A DNA stretch of 64,000 nucleotides from Amblyomma americanum (Eukaryota > Arthropoda > Arachnida > Ixodida > Ixodidae). A program made the position numbers and the translations under genes. This document shows positions 1 through 9,639 of the stretch, piece after piece. Each line of letters opens with the position of its first letter. Position 1 is the first letter of the stretch. The notes beneath the pieces were generated by a model that made no database searches, was not told the origin of the DNA, and saw only the letters and a list, made by a program, of their open reading frames with translations. Location of the stretch: contig NC_135507.1 of NCBI RefSeq assembly GCF_052857255.1, positions 78,412,850 to 78,476,849 on the forward strand. The letters run 5' to 3'.

Positions 1-2
1 CG

Positions 3-1698
3 GCTAAAGCATGGGGACTCCTCAGATCCCTTATCGAGCCGAACTCAACCCAGAAAGAGCAAGCAGACACGGTCTGTAACGCCTTGCACAGCTATAAAGG
101 GGACAACGAAGCCCTCATTGCAGAACTTGCACGGAAATTCCTCGATCTAGGATCCTCGTACCCTCTCCCTGCATACACCGGTGCTCCAAATGAAGAGATG
201 GACCAAGACGTAACGGTTGAGGAACTGAGGGCGGAGCTTGACGTCATGCGTAAGAACACCGCTCCTGGACCGGACCAGATAAACACCAAGATGCTCTTTA
301 ATATGGATAACATCTCCTTAAGAAAGTTACTTCAACACGCAGCGCAGGAACAAGGGCCAGATCCCCGACTCCTGGAAATTGGCTTTAGTGCTATTCATTC
401 CCAAGCCCAAAAAGCTATGCGATATTGATCATTTACGACCGATCTCCCTGACGTCGTGTCTGGGTAAACTGTTCGAGAGGGTCGTGAACGCCCGACTGAA
501 GCGACTCCTGAGGAAGACTGATGTACTCCCTGACACACTGTACGGGTTTGGAGATAAGCTGTCTACACAGGATATCCTCCTCCGTATCAGAGAGGATATT
601 CTGGACAACCCCGGCAGATGTCATGTTAAGGCCATCCTTGCGCTCGATTTAAATGGGGCATTTGACAATGTCAACCACCAGGGAGTACTGGATGAGCTTA
701 ACAGCACCAACAGTGCTGACCGCTCATATAATTACGTCAGGGACTTTCTAATAGAAAAGCGTTAATAAGTATTGGCGATCGGACCTCCTCTGCGTTCAAT
801 CTAGGCTCCAAGGGCACCCCGCAGGGAGCGGTCTTGTCTCCGCTTCTATTCAACCTGGCCATGCGTGGGCTACCAGAGAAGCTAGATCGCATCCAAGGCA
901 TTGAGCACGCTATATACGTCGACGACATTACGATCTGGTGTTGCAGCGGTAATGAAGGTGAAATTCAAGACCGGCTTCAGGAAGCAGCGAATGTCGTGTG
1001 CCAGCATGCGGCGAGGCATGGGTTAGCGTGCTCTCTCGAGAAATCAGAGTTACTCCTGATCGACCGTGGCAAGAAGCAGAATACGGGGCTTTTTCCGTCC
1101 ACTCCCTCTGTCGCCATTACGGTCCAGGGTAAGAGCATTCCGATCAAGAAAGAGATCAAGATCCTGGGAGCCATCATACCCAGCGGCAATATTAACACCA
1201 CTACAATCAGACAGCTCTGAGCCTATTCCGAACAGGTCTCTAGAATGCTACGCCGGGTAATCAAGAAAAGAAATGGGTTTAGAGAGAAGGAGGCCCTAAG
1301 ATTAGTTCAGGCTTTCATTCTCTCTAAACTAACATACGCCACCCCGTACTTACGGCTTAGCAAAAAGGAGAAAGGCCAACTAGATGTTACTATTCGAAAG
1401 GCAGTTAAGACGGCGCTGGGACTCCCTTTATGCACATCCACTAAGCGCTTACTACATCTGGCGATCCATAACACCATCGACGAACTAATAGAGGCCCACC
1501 GTGTAAATCAAATTGTCAGGCTCTCAACATCTAAGCCTGGCAGAAAAATATTACTGAAGCTGAGAATCAGTCCACCACGGGAAGTCGCTAACAAGATCGA
1601 CATGCCCATGCAGATGAGATAGCACATCACGACTCACGCCATACCAAAACGCATGGATAAGGAATACAACAGAGGACTGAGACTAGCCAGAGCTTGAC
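3..1698 (+). pseudogene. LINE-A reverse transcriptase region (decayed)
   Basis: Would copy element RNA into DNA at the target site. Blocks in order: the pre-RT motif TAPGPDQI (about 261-284), IPKPKK and LRPISLTS (about 400-455), palm motif A DLNGAFDNV (about 646-672), GTPQGAVLSPLLFN (about 815-857) and the catalytic YVDD motif (about 915-926), followed by the thumb region. Reading moves from frame 3 to frame 1 near 370 and back near 765. Stops at 1218 and 1620 interrupt the thumb. All catalytic residues are still visible, so decay followed a normal active ancestor. The family is secure; the exact clade is inferred. Confidence 0.88.
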
Positions 1699-2057
1699 AC
1701 CTCTCTAATAATAATAATATTATTAATAATAATAATAATAATAATTGGTTTCTTGGGGGAAAGGAAATGACGCAGTATCTGTCTCAAATATCGTTGGACA
1801 CCTGAACCGCGCCATAAGGGAAGGGATAAAGGAGGGAGTAAAAGAAGAAAGGAAGAAGAGGTGCCGTAGTGGAGGGCTCCGGAATAATTTCGTCCCCCTG
1901 GGGATCTTTAACGTGCGCTGACATCGCACAGCACACGGGCGCCTTAGCGTTTTCCCTCCATAAAAACGCAGCCGCCGCGGTCGGGTTCGAATCCGGGAAC
2001 TCCGGATCAGTAGTCGAGTGCCCTAACCACTGAGCCACCGCGGCGGGACCTCTCTAA
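1699..2057. repeat. 10-bp target-site duplication around the SINE in LINE-A
   Basis: ACCTCTCTAA occurs at 1699-1708 and again at 2048-2057, directly flanking the SINE. Removing the SINE and one copy continues the LINE-A frame from the thumb region into RNase H, which confirms the insertion site. Confidence 0.9.
1709..2047 (-). mobile_element. tRNA-headed SINE (Ruka-type), full length
   Basis: On the - strand the tRNA-like head lies at the right: A-box-like sequence near 2020-2035 and the B-box GGTTCGAA near 1983-1990. The conserved body with the segment GATCCCCAGG-type follows, then the tail, which reads as (AAT)n at 1709-1742 on the + strand. Flanked by a perfect 10-bp duplication. This is the best-dated insertion in LINE-A. 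Confidence 0.92.
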
Positions 2058-2279
2058 GCGCTGGGATCAAAACAAGGACACGATCTACGTCGATGCGGAT
2101 GGACCCGTTAACAGAGTCGCGGCAATTGCAGCAGTTTCTCCCCGGGGGGATACCATTGCAAGCTGCCTTATCCAAGAAGTGGATATCACACCAGGTGAAG
2201 AAGCAGCTATCGCACTAGCAATATCAAAGAACAGCGAGGCAACGGTTATGTCCGACTCACAAGCCAAGGAGCTGCACGC
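2058..2279 (+). pseudogene. LINE-A RNase H domain, N-terminal half
   Basis: The frame shows the three acidic RNase H positions: YVDADG (about 2088), EEAAIALA (about 2197) and SDSQ (about 2252). It stops abruptly where the TIR element begins at 2280; the missing C-terminal half resumes at 3707. RNase H removes the RNA template during reverse transcription in this class of LINE. Confidence 0.85.
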
Positions 2280-2469
2280 AATCCGCCTTTTTCACGACGC
2301 GACTGCGCATGCGCCCATCCCCTGGCCGTGGTGTCGCGAAACATATTGGAAGGGTCGCGCGCTCCTCTCGAGACTGGCCGTGGAAGTGTAAACAAACCGG
2401 CTTCCTACGCAGGGTGCGTTGCTGCAACCGTCGGGCGTTCAGCGCGACGTATTTCGCGATACCTACGAA

Positions 2470-2802
2470 ATGTGTTGCATACGGCCGCAATGCCCAATAT
2501 GTAAAGGGAAGCAAACTCAATTTTTTCGCTTTCCGAGCGCTTCCAGGGACAGCCTTCGACGCAAAGCGTGGAGAAAAGCAGTTCGCCGGCTCGACGATCG
2601 TGGCCGCCCTTGGGCACCGTCAAGCACGTCAAGACTGTGCGGGAATCACTTTGTGACAGGTACGGACGAGGTACTGCGGTTAAATGCGTGTGCAGTCTAT
2701 GACAAAAGGTTTTATTCATGGCCAGGGAGGCCTCGAATGTCACCGCGGCATTTAGACTTTGTTCCGACGCTTTTTGCTTTCTCAAGCAAGAAGGCCGAAT
2801 AG
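2470..2802 (+). CDS. THAP-type zinc finger protein fragment (110 aa)
   Basis: From the ATG at 2470 the product opens with a C2CH finger: Cys pairs within residues 2-11, then FFRFPS, a Trp/Arg-rich helix (RRKAWRKAVRR), a second Trp with Pro (WAP) and SRLCGNHF as the closing Cys and His. This is the THAP DNA-binding pattern. After the finger comes a HLDFVPTLF-like stretch typical of tails following THAP domains. The frame then ends, so only a DNA-binding module remains. THAP domains occur both in P/Kolobok-type transposases and in cellular regulators; the position inside a TIR element favours a transposon origin. The ATG was chosen because it lies just before the first Cys pair. Confidence 0.75.
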   Translation: MCCIRPQCPICKGKQTQFFRFPSASRDSLRRKAWRKAVRRLDDRGRPWAPSSTSRLCGNHFVTGTDEVLRLNACAVYDKRFYSWPGRPRMSPRHLDFVPTLFAFSSKKAE

Positions 2803-2936
2803 GCAAGTGCTGTTAGCCGCTTTCAACGCGCGATGGAGCGGGCAACGAAAAAGTAGCTACGAGAGCATTCACGCATGGTGCTAACATTTTGTCATAATCT
2901 CCTACGGAAATTTCCTTGTTTATGCCACTACACCCT

Positions 2937-2990
2937 GGCCAATCCCCCCGTGTGGGTATGTGCCATGTTTTAAGAGGCAGAAGAAGAAGA
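2937..2990 (+). repeat. 3'-tail fragment of a LINE/SINE with AAG repeats
   Basis: Shares GGCCAATCCCCC and TGTGGGTATGTGCCAT with 52434-52497. Both copies are followed by a trinucleotide run (AGAAGAAG here, AACAACAAC there), as expected for the 3' end of a retroposon. Confidence 0.5.
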
Positions 2991-3706
2991 TGGTGCCTTA
3001 TGTGTGTGTTCGAATCATATCCATGATGAAGACCTCTGCGTGGAATCGCCGGAATGGATCAATGTGCGCCTCTCGCGCTCGATTTTATGGACGCGCATGC
3101 TTGTTTAACCGATGCAGTGGTGTGCTGTTGGAAAATACAGTGAAATGCTAGCAGAGCTGCTTTGTTGCGAGTACGCTTGTGCTTTTATAGCTCGTGTAGC
3201 TATTCAGCAGCGCTTGAACACAACGATTGCTTGCGAAAACTGTTGTCCTCAGTCGTTTTCTGTACTACGGCGTGCACGATGTAGTATCCACCTTTCATTA
3301 ATGGCAGGCATATACAGCGGAAAACGCCAACCTTACTAATCGGGACATCTCATTCGGGGATATTTCATTGAACATTATGTTCCGAATGTAGCCTTCATCT
3401 CTGAAGCGGCGGCCGGCCCTTGCTCAGCTGGTGTTCGCATCGCATGCCGGATGATCGGAGATACTGAAGAGTTTGCTCTTCGGTGGGCACTGCAGCCTGC
3501 CTCGGACTTCGCACCCAGCCATCAATCAATCCTAGAAGTCCTCCAGGTACCAGGTGCTGCCCAGGACACGCCATCGTCGACAGATTCCAACAAAACGTGC
3601 TCCGGAGCGGCACTCAGTCCGGCCGGGCTGGGCGCGCATTACCCTACCAGTGAGCTTCCATCGTTGTACGCGAGGTGGCAGCACAGGAAAATGAAAAAGG
3701 CGGATT

Positions 3707-4269
3707 ACCTAGGAGGCCGCGTTTGCGCTCCGTGTTGGGAAAGTTTGGAAAGGTCTAATCCTTCCAGCATCCAGATCTTCTGGACGCCAGGGCACCTCTC
3801 AACGACGGGCAATGAGGCGGCCAACACAGCTGCTCGAGCTCTCCTCCTCCGAGCATCTGGCACGCTGCCTCTATCTGACACAGTTCACAACCCCTCATCC
3901 TTACTAAGCTACGCAGAAATTACGAAGTACTATAAGATCACAAGAAGGAAATATCCTCTTCCTCAAAAAGCCCTAAATAAATATGAAGAGCACATAATCA
4001 GGCGACTACAAACTAATACTCTGCCCAATCCTTACCTAATGAGTAAATGGTGCCCAGACACCTACGATTCGTCCTGTCCTTTCTGTGGAGCAGTTGGCAC
4101 ACTCTTTCACGCGGTTTGGGAATGTCAAGAAAACCCAGACTTGGACAGCAATCCCGATCCGACTTATGAGCGCTGGGAGGCAACCCTTCATAGCCACAGC
4201 CCCCTCGACCAGAAATCGCTGGTTGAGAGGGGCCGGATTATGATGGCGACCAATGGGTTCTCGTACTGA
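3707..4269 (+). pseudogene. LINE-A RNase H C-terminal half and Cys/His C-terminal domain
   Basis: Contains the RNase H C-terminal signature WTPGHLSTTGNEAAN (about 3781-3825), then about 80 residues, then a Cys/His cluster (CPFCGAV, FHAVWEC, about 4078-4125) shared by the other RNase H LINEs here. It ends at a TGA at 4267-4269. Open over its whole length, it resumes exactly where the TIR element ends. Confidence 0.85.
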
Positions 4270-4320
4270 ACCCACCCAGTTTTTATGCTCTGAATAAATG
4301 TTTTTCTCCTCCTCCTCGCC

Positions 4321-5479
4321 TGGCCTACTGCTATCTGCTCTGCTGAAGGCGGCGCGGAAATCGTGCATATATTTATTTCATTATAAGACGGTTCAAAATA
4401 AAGCGGTCACGATAGTAATGCCTTTATAATACCGCGCTGGCCATTTCCGAAACGTCCTCAGTGCCGGCATCGATGCGAAACTGGCTACAGGCTTAGTGAC
4501 GACCAGTGCAGCCAGGCAGCAAAGTTTGTCGCCCGCGGGAGGGGTCGTTGCCGAAACCTCGGCTCTTGTGCAGGGCATGTTATCGCTAGTTGCACATAGC
4601 TGGCAGTCCTTGTGATGTCCTTCTTTTTTTCCTTTTTGACTGCGATTCAAGCAATTTTGGTGCCACAGCAACTTTGCAGCGGCCGCTGCCCGCCATTACG
4701 GTTCGGCTCGACTAGCGTTCGCTAGGTCCGCTTCTCATACCGACCATATTTGAATTTTATTATGAGATAATGATGCGAAGAGCTAAAGTGATGTCACGAG
4801 TAAGCCGTTTTTTGTAGCTCAGGCGACTCCCGAAGTGCCATTCGGTGCGGATTCGAAGCGAATTAGGCTATAGGCCTAGCGACGAACAGGGAATCCAGGC
4901 AGTAGCGCCGTTCGTTGCACGACGAACACGCGGGCGGCGCCTTTGCCGAAACCTCGCTACTCGCTCAGGTATGCTTTGTCGCTTCTCGAATATAGCAGCC
5001 TTTCTGGTAGTAGGGCTGTTTTGTCTTTTCGGGGCGGACGTGAAGCGTATACACCGAGGCACCGCTGTGCGATGTCAAGCTCACACCGGCTCTGGGCGGA
5101 GCTTAAGAGAAGCGGCGCGCCGGCGCTCGCCGTTCCGTGTGTCCCTGCTTGAAGTGGGGCGGCAGTTCGGAAGCGGCGACCGGCGCGGCGCACCGGACAT
5201 GTGTCCCCTGCTTTAGGCTGACCTTTCGAGACGTTGCAGACTTTAGTGGTACAGTATTGTCTCCACTCTACAGCTGCGAATCAAATCACATTGTTTGATT
5301 ACTTTTGGCGCAGACCGCTCTTGTAGAGGTCAGAATACGGTTGCTTTTCCGTTAGTAGTCCTGACTACGGGTGCCTGTTATCAAGAAATTCTTTAGTGCG
5401 ACTCTTCAATGAAACGATCATAAAACAGCTTGACAATTCATCTTTATGCAAAGGAGCGTTTTGTGCTAAGAGACCGGCT
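4321..5479. other. no gene recognised
   Basis: GC-rich in 4850-5215 with overlapping frames on both strands but no recognisable domain; the open frames look compositional. Confidence 0.5.
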
Positions 5480-5555
5480 CACCTCAACCGTGCCGTGAGG
5501 GAGAGGGTGTAAAAGAGCACCTGAATAATTTCGACCCCGTGGGACCCGTTTCGGT
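5480..5555 (-). mobile_element. SINE fragment
   Basis: Contains the body segments CCTCAACCGTGCCGTGAGGG and AATAATTTCGACC in - orientation with internal deletion. No head. Confidence 0.6.
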
Positions 5556-5965
5556 TAGCGGGTAGGTTCGCCTTATTCGGAATCACCCTATTCTTAAAAT
5601 CAAGGGGGTTAAGGATCCTCCCCAATGAAGGTGAGCGGCTCCTTCAGGAGAATGCCGCAAGTCGTTCTGCCCAAGTGGCCAACCTATGTATAAACCAGCC
5701 TCGTCTGTATGTGTTGCTCGAAAGAAAGCGAAGTGGCGTTGTGTTCGCCGCTGGAGGACTCCTGTGAGAAAAATACGCTGCGTCTTCCTCGAGATGTAGT
5801 AGAGTTTAGTGTCTCTATATACATGTGGAGGAACACTACACAACACAGGAGCGGAGAGCCGCCTCTTAAAAGCTGTTGTGTGGGCACGCAGGCGCCTGTA
5901 CTCTCTACTTGGCCTTGTTTCTCCTCGTTTGGCAAGACTGGTTATCCCAAACGAGGAAGATTGCT

Positions 5966-6243
5966 CTGGCATCTCGGTGGACTCCTCAACCGCGCATTAA
6001 GGGAAGGCAGGGGTGAAGGAAGGAAAAGATAAAGAGGTGCCATTCAAGAGTTCTCCAGCACTTTCCACCACCTAATTAATGAATTAGTCAACGTGGGCAT
6101 CTTTAACGAGCGCCGACGTCGCTCAGCACATGTCCGCTGTTTGCGTTTCGCCTCGATTGAAACGCGGCTGCTGCAGCCGGATTCGAACCCGCGTACTCTG
6201 TCTCAGGAGCAGGGCGCTATTAACACTGAGCCACCGCAGCGAG
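5966..6243 (-). mobile_element. tRNA-headed SINE, divergent subfamily
   Basis: Head at the right (GGATTCGAACCC near 6179-6190, TGAGCCACCGC near 6228), body in the middle, tail end at the left. The linker after the head pairs a cgaaacg-type sequence with its partner, unlike the majority subfamily, and resembles the variants at 29389-29950. Confidence 0.75.
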
Positions 6244-6790
6244 TTTCTCTTTTGGGAGGCGGACGAAGGGTAGCTCGTCATGTGGACCGGACGACCCCGA
6301 CTGTGCAAAACCGGCGGAACTCGGTTGCAGATATGGTGATTTTGTGAAAAGTTGTCATCTGAAAGCCCGATTACTCAGTTTACTAGTTAAAACGATTTTC
6401 CTGTTTTCTGACGCCCTCTACTATACAGGCATTACTGTGCCAATAAAAGGCATCTTAACGTCTCACAAAGCCTATTGTGAACGACTGGAGAATTCCGCTG
6501 AAAAACTTTACTTTTGCACTTTTCCCATGAATTTGTAAGGGCTGCCTCCAAATTATTCCTGTCTGCTATGCTCAGTGAACTGAATCATACCTTTTAAACT
6601 TACCTGCGTTCAGCATGTATTAGTCCAAGCTGTTTTGAATTTTGTGCTGTGGCCTATTTTAGTACTTAGGCATCAAGACGATATCGCCCCCGAATGAAGG
6701 AATCCACTGCCTGTGTTTCAGTCACACAGTGCGAAAGCATTCACCCGCCATTTGGATATCCTTGCAACAAGGCTACCATTACTTTTTCAG
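6244..6790. other. no gene recognised; upstream of the first visible PLK exon
   Basis: A/T-rich. No upstream kinase exon (the first Gly of the P-loop) was found here. A polypyrimidine tract ending TTTTTCAG leads into the exon at 6791. Confidence 0.4.
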
Positions 6791-6899
6791 GGCGGATGTG
6801 CGCACTGCTACCAGTTCGTGGACAAAAAAAGCGAACGTTGTGTACGCAGGCAAAATCGTCTCCAAGAGTCATCTTAAATCGGAGATTGACCGGCAATAT
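6791..6899 (+). pseudogene. PLK-like exon 1 (P-loop end and catalytic Lys), frameshifted
   Basis: Reads GGCAHCYQFVDKKSER, then after skipping one T near 6838-6841, VYAGKIVSKSHLKSEIDRQY. Length 109 = 36 codons + 1, so a single extra base explains the shift. Lys of AGKIV is the kinase subdomain II lysine. Acceptor TTTTTCAG, donor GTGAGT. Confidence 0.7.
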
Positions 6900-7825
6900 G
6901 TGAGTTCCTATATCACTCTGTCTCTTCTAGATCTATTTGAAGAAATTTTCTTAATTGGACACTGAGGACAAAAAAATTCCTTTTGTGACTATAATAGAAA
7001 GAACTCTTCTTCGGGGGTACAACTTCCGATTTCGATGAGCATCAGGAAATGACATTCAAAGCCTCACAAGGTCAAACCGAACTTAACTCCGCGGTTGTAT
7101 GACCCAAACTATGGTAGTATGACTACAGAATTATAAGAGTATGGCCATTGGGTACCTCACCTTGACCCTGACGCTTGATTTGACACCACGTTGATCACCA
7201 ACTATTTTTTATCGCGACGCCAGCGCAGCGAGGCGTGCAGACGCACCGAACCATATGAAAACAAAAGTAATGAAAGTTGAGCTACGGCATAGGATTGGCG
7301 CGCAAGTTCAAAATGAGTGGCGCACTATAGCGAATGCAAAAGAAAGATTGTGTGATCGCAGATCGGCTGTTGTCTCCCCCTCGTCCTGCTATAATGTTCG
7401 CGCTACCCACGCACACATTAAAATAATGAGATGTCAAAGCCTGCCGGTTCTAAATGCAAACGTTTAGTGGATTTGGGACCTGAGGCCGTATTCAATTATC
7501 ATACATTATCCACTTTAATTTTCGAATCAGCTTTGACCGCTTGCGTATACGTGGCAGTTCCTCAGTCATGCTCTGCGGCTTTCAAGCGTCAGTGGAAAGC
7601 AACCGAACCATTGGTTGTGATACGGTGAGATCCGGTCCCATATGATAAGATATTTTAGATTCCACTCTAGTGACCGATTACCCTTGCCATCATCATGGCT
7701 TTTGTCATTTCAACGTACGTCTTTGTTAATCATAAGTGCTAGGATATTAGTCCACCACTTTACCTTATTTTCTTCACGTTTCGTACAACCTTTTGCGATG
7801 TTACTCATTAATTTTTTGCTTACAG

Positions 7826-7942
7826 CTCGAAGCGGAAATCAACATCCACCGAACCCGGTGCCGCAAGCAAGTCGTTCGCTTCCACAGCCACTTTGAGGAC
7901 GCCAAGAACGCGTACATCATCTTGGAGCTGTGCACAAGACAG
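7826..7942 (+). CDS. PLK-like exon 2 (subdomains III-IV)
   Basis: 39 codons, intact, between TTGCTTACAG and GTTTGTTAAC. Contains EAEINIHR, VVRFHSHFED and AYIILELC, matching the alphaC helix and hinge of polo kinases; the FED followed by a hinge ending ELC is characteristic. Confidence 0.8.
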
Positions 7943-9223
7943 GTTTGTTAACATTCCTCCTTCCGATAGTATATATTTCCACTTAATTTCTTTGCGTTCT
8001 TCCCAAAACGTAGCTAATGTCCTCAAGGTTCGTTTTCATTTCGTTTAAGGGTGCTTAAAGGGACACAGAAAGGGGTGTTTGAGGTTGGCTTTAAAATGTT
8101 TGCATTCTGTAGAGTACAGGCCCCCAACCCTTCATGCCACGTTCGAGACCTCGAAAGCGAGGGGGAAATTTAAAATAATTTTTTTTTAATTTCCCCTTTT
8201 CGCACTTCCCGGCGACAGGCGGTGCGGAGCTTTTGCGCGAAAACCTGGCAGACGACGTCACGCCTTGCAAATGACGACTGCCGCCGGGGGTAATCATTGG
8301 TTCACAGCGACAAATTCTTTCAGCCGTCACGCGCTACCGCGGCCGCGGCCACTCGACGCGCTCTGCAGCCAGCGGAGGTAGGGGAGGGGCTGAGTGAGTG
8401 GTCCCGGCGGAGGAGCGCCGCCGTTTTCGCGTGCGAGATAGGGAAAGGCGCGAAGACGCGGAAGTTCAAATTTTGTCTGCATATAACTAGGCTTCCACAA
8501 AACGCATTAAAATAATTCTTGCGGGGGGGGGGGGGGGATAATTATGAACCGTCGTCTTTTAACATCACAGACAGATCGCACCTTTGTTGAGACCCCTTTC
8601 TGAGTCCCTTTAACTTCTCAAACCAACTCAGGCTGTAAGGTACGCTCTAGAGGAATAATTTTGCAATAATTTAGACCGCCTTGGAATCTCTAACGGTCAC
8701 TGACTTCGCACAATACACGGACATCTTGCATTTTGCCTCCACCGAAATGCGACCGCCTGGCACACTTTTCTGTAAAAGACGTTTTCTCTCTTACGCAACT
8801 GACGGCTCTTCACTTATCTATTTGTCAAGGCCTGATGAGAGGATATTTAAGGTTGTCTCTGTTCCTAACTGCTTCAATGAAATTAGTTTACGTGAATATA
8901 TATTTGATTATTTATTTGTTTCGGCAATTTTTGCGACAACGGCTACATTGTGTTATCGTGTCATAATTTATGGCGCCGCCAAGAAATGAAAACTGCCTTC
9001 GTTGTTTTGACAACTGTCATTTAATATTTTGGTGTGGGCACTGTATTTTGTGCAACGGAGAGCAATTAGTTCAATCAAGCTTTCTCCACACTGGTGTGAT
9101 TTAACAAGTGTGCTACATGTGCCTACCTTCGTCCTAAGGGAACCCTTTTTCTTTATCGCGTTTTTAAGCGCGTCTAGCGTTCAGGTTTCTTCCCCAGGCT
9201 TCAATACCGCATTTATTCCGCAG
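7943..9223 (+). other. putative PLK intron
   Basis: Holds a SINE fragment (8651-8760) and a run of 15 G at 8523-8537. The stretch 8200-8500 is GC-rich without a recognisable product. Confidence 0.5.
8651..8760 (-). mobile_element. SINE fragment
   Basis: Segments ATAATTTTGCAATAATTTAG and CACTGACTTCGCACAATACA match the middle of the SINE in - orientation; head and tail are missing. Confidence 0.55.
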
Positions 9224-9316
9224 TCTCTTGAGGAGCTGCACAGGTGCCGGGAGACGCTTACGGAGCCAGAGGTGCGACACCTCCTGCGCCAGCTGCTCCT
9301 CGCCTGCGAGTTCCTG
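9224..9316 (+). CDS. PLK-like exon 3 (subdomain V and alphaE)
   Basis: 31 codons, open, after TTATTCCGCAG. SLEELHRCRETLTEPEVR and LLRQLLLACEFL correspond to the polo-kinase block ending just before the HRDLK loop. The following GTCGTC is a poor donor, and the frame beyond it no longer resembles a kinase. Confidence 0.78.
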
Positions 9317-9639
9317 GTCGTCCGACTCACCAGCAAGTTTCCGAGCGAATGTTCGCCCGCGCTAGGGCAAGGGATATATACTCCGAAGGCCGGACGGGAC
9401 GATTACGGGAGCCTGTCTCCCCGTCGCTTCCTCGCCCCGCCGGCGAAGAGCGGAGCCGCGAGCGACACGTCCGCTCGGGCCGACGATCCCAGAAAAAGCG
9501 CCTATGCCCCCTCTCCCGCGCGCGGGCTTCGACAGTCTCGCGCGCAGCGATGCTGGCGCCCTCTCCTGCCAGTTAATGTAACTGACAAGGAAATGCGCTC
9601 AGCCTCGAGGTGAGACTGCCGCTGCACGGTGCATCGCGG

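Larger units (their letters stand above)
2280..3706 (+). mobile_element. 1.43-kb TIR DNA transposon carrying a THAP-domain ORF, inserted in LINE-A
   Basis: AATCCGCCTTTTTCA at 2280-2294 is repeated as its exact reverse complement at 3692-3706, and the LINE-A RNase H frame stops at one end and resumes at the other. This gives a 15-bp perfect terminal inverted repeat and a clear host interruption. The target duplication is short and ambiguous (AT or AAT), so the exact tips could be 1-3 bp inside. The interior holds a THAP-domain ORF and a fragment of a LINE 3' tail. No transposase catalytic domain was seen, so it is probably non-autonomous or internally deleted. THAP plus TIR suggests the P or Kolobok superfamilies; this is inference. 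Confidence 0.7.
1..4320 (+). mobile_element. LINE-A: RNase H-bearing non-LTR retrotransposon, 5' part outside the window, split by two insertions
   Basis: The segment starts inside the linker before the reverse transcriptase and runs through RT, thumb, RNase H and a C-terminal zinc-binding domain to a 3' end with AATAAA at 4292 and a TCC-rich tail near 4305-4317. The order RT then RNase H then a Cys/His domain is that of I/R1-like non-LTR elements. Two later insertions interrupt it: a SINE at 1709-2047 and a TIR element at 2280-3706. Once these are discounted the RNase H reading frame picks up on the far side. Frameshifts near 370 and 765 and stops at 1218-1220, 1620-1622 and 1696-1698 show the copy is dead. 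Confidence 0.85.
6791..9316 (+). pseudogene. Polo-like kinase gene fragment: three consecutive N-lobe exons
   Basis: Three exons in conserved order encode the start of a polo-like kinase catalytic domain. Exon 1 (6791-6899) has the end of the Gly-rich loop and the ATP-binding Lys. Exon 2 (7826-7942) has EINIHR, HFEDAKNAYIILELC. Exon 3 (9224-9316) has SLEELHRCRETLTEPEVR. All junctions are phase 0, every acceptor is a good AG and every donor begins GT. Polo kinases are mitotic Ser/Thr kinases. Against function: exon 1 needs a 1-base deletion to stay in frame, GGFA has become GGCA, the donor after exon 3 is weak, and no HRDLK or DFG exon was found downstream. Could be a decayed duplicate or part of a very large real gene with one base error. 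Confidence 0.72.

Noticed and set aside
4845..5216. 123-codon GC-rich ORF as a host gene
   Set aside because: Competing frames on both strands and no domain or splice signals.
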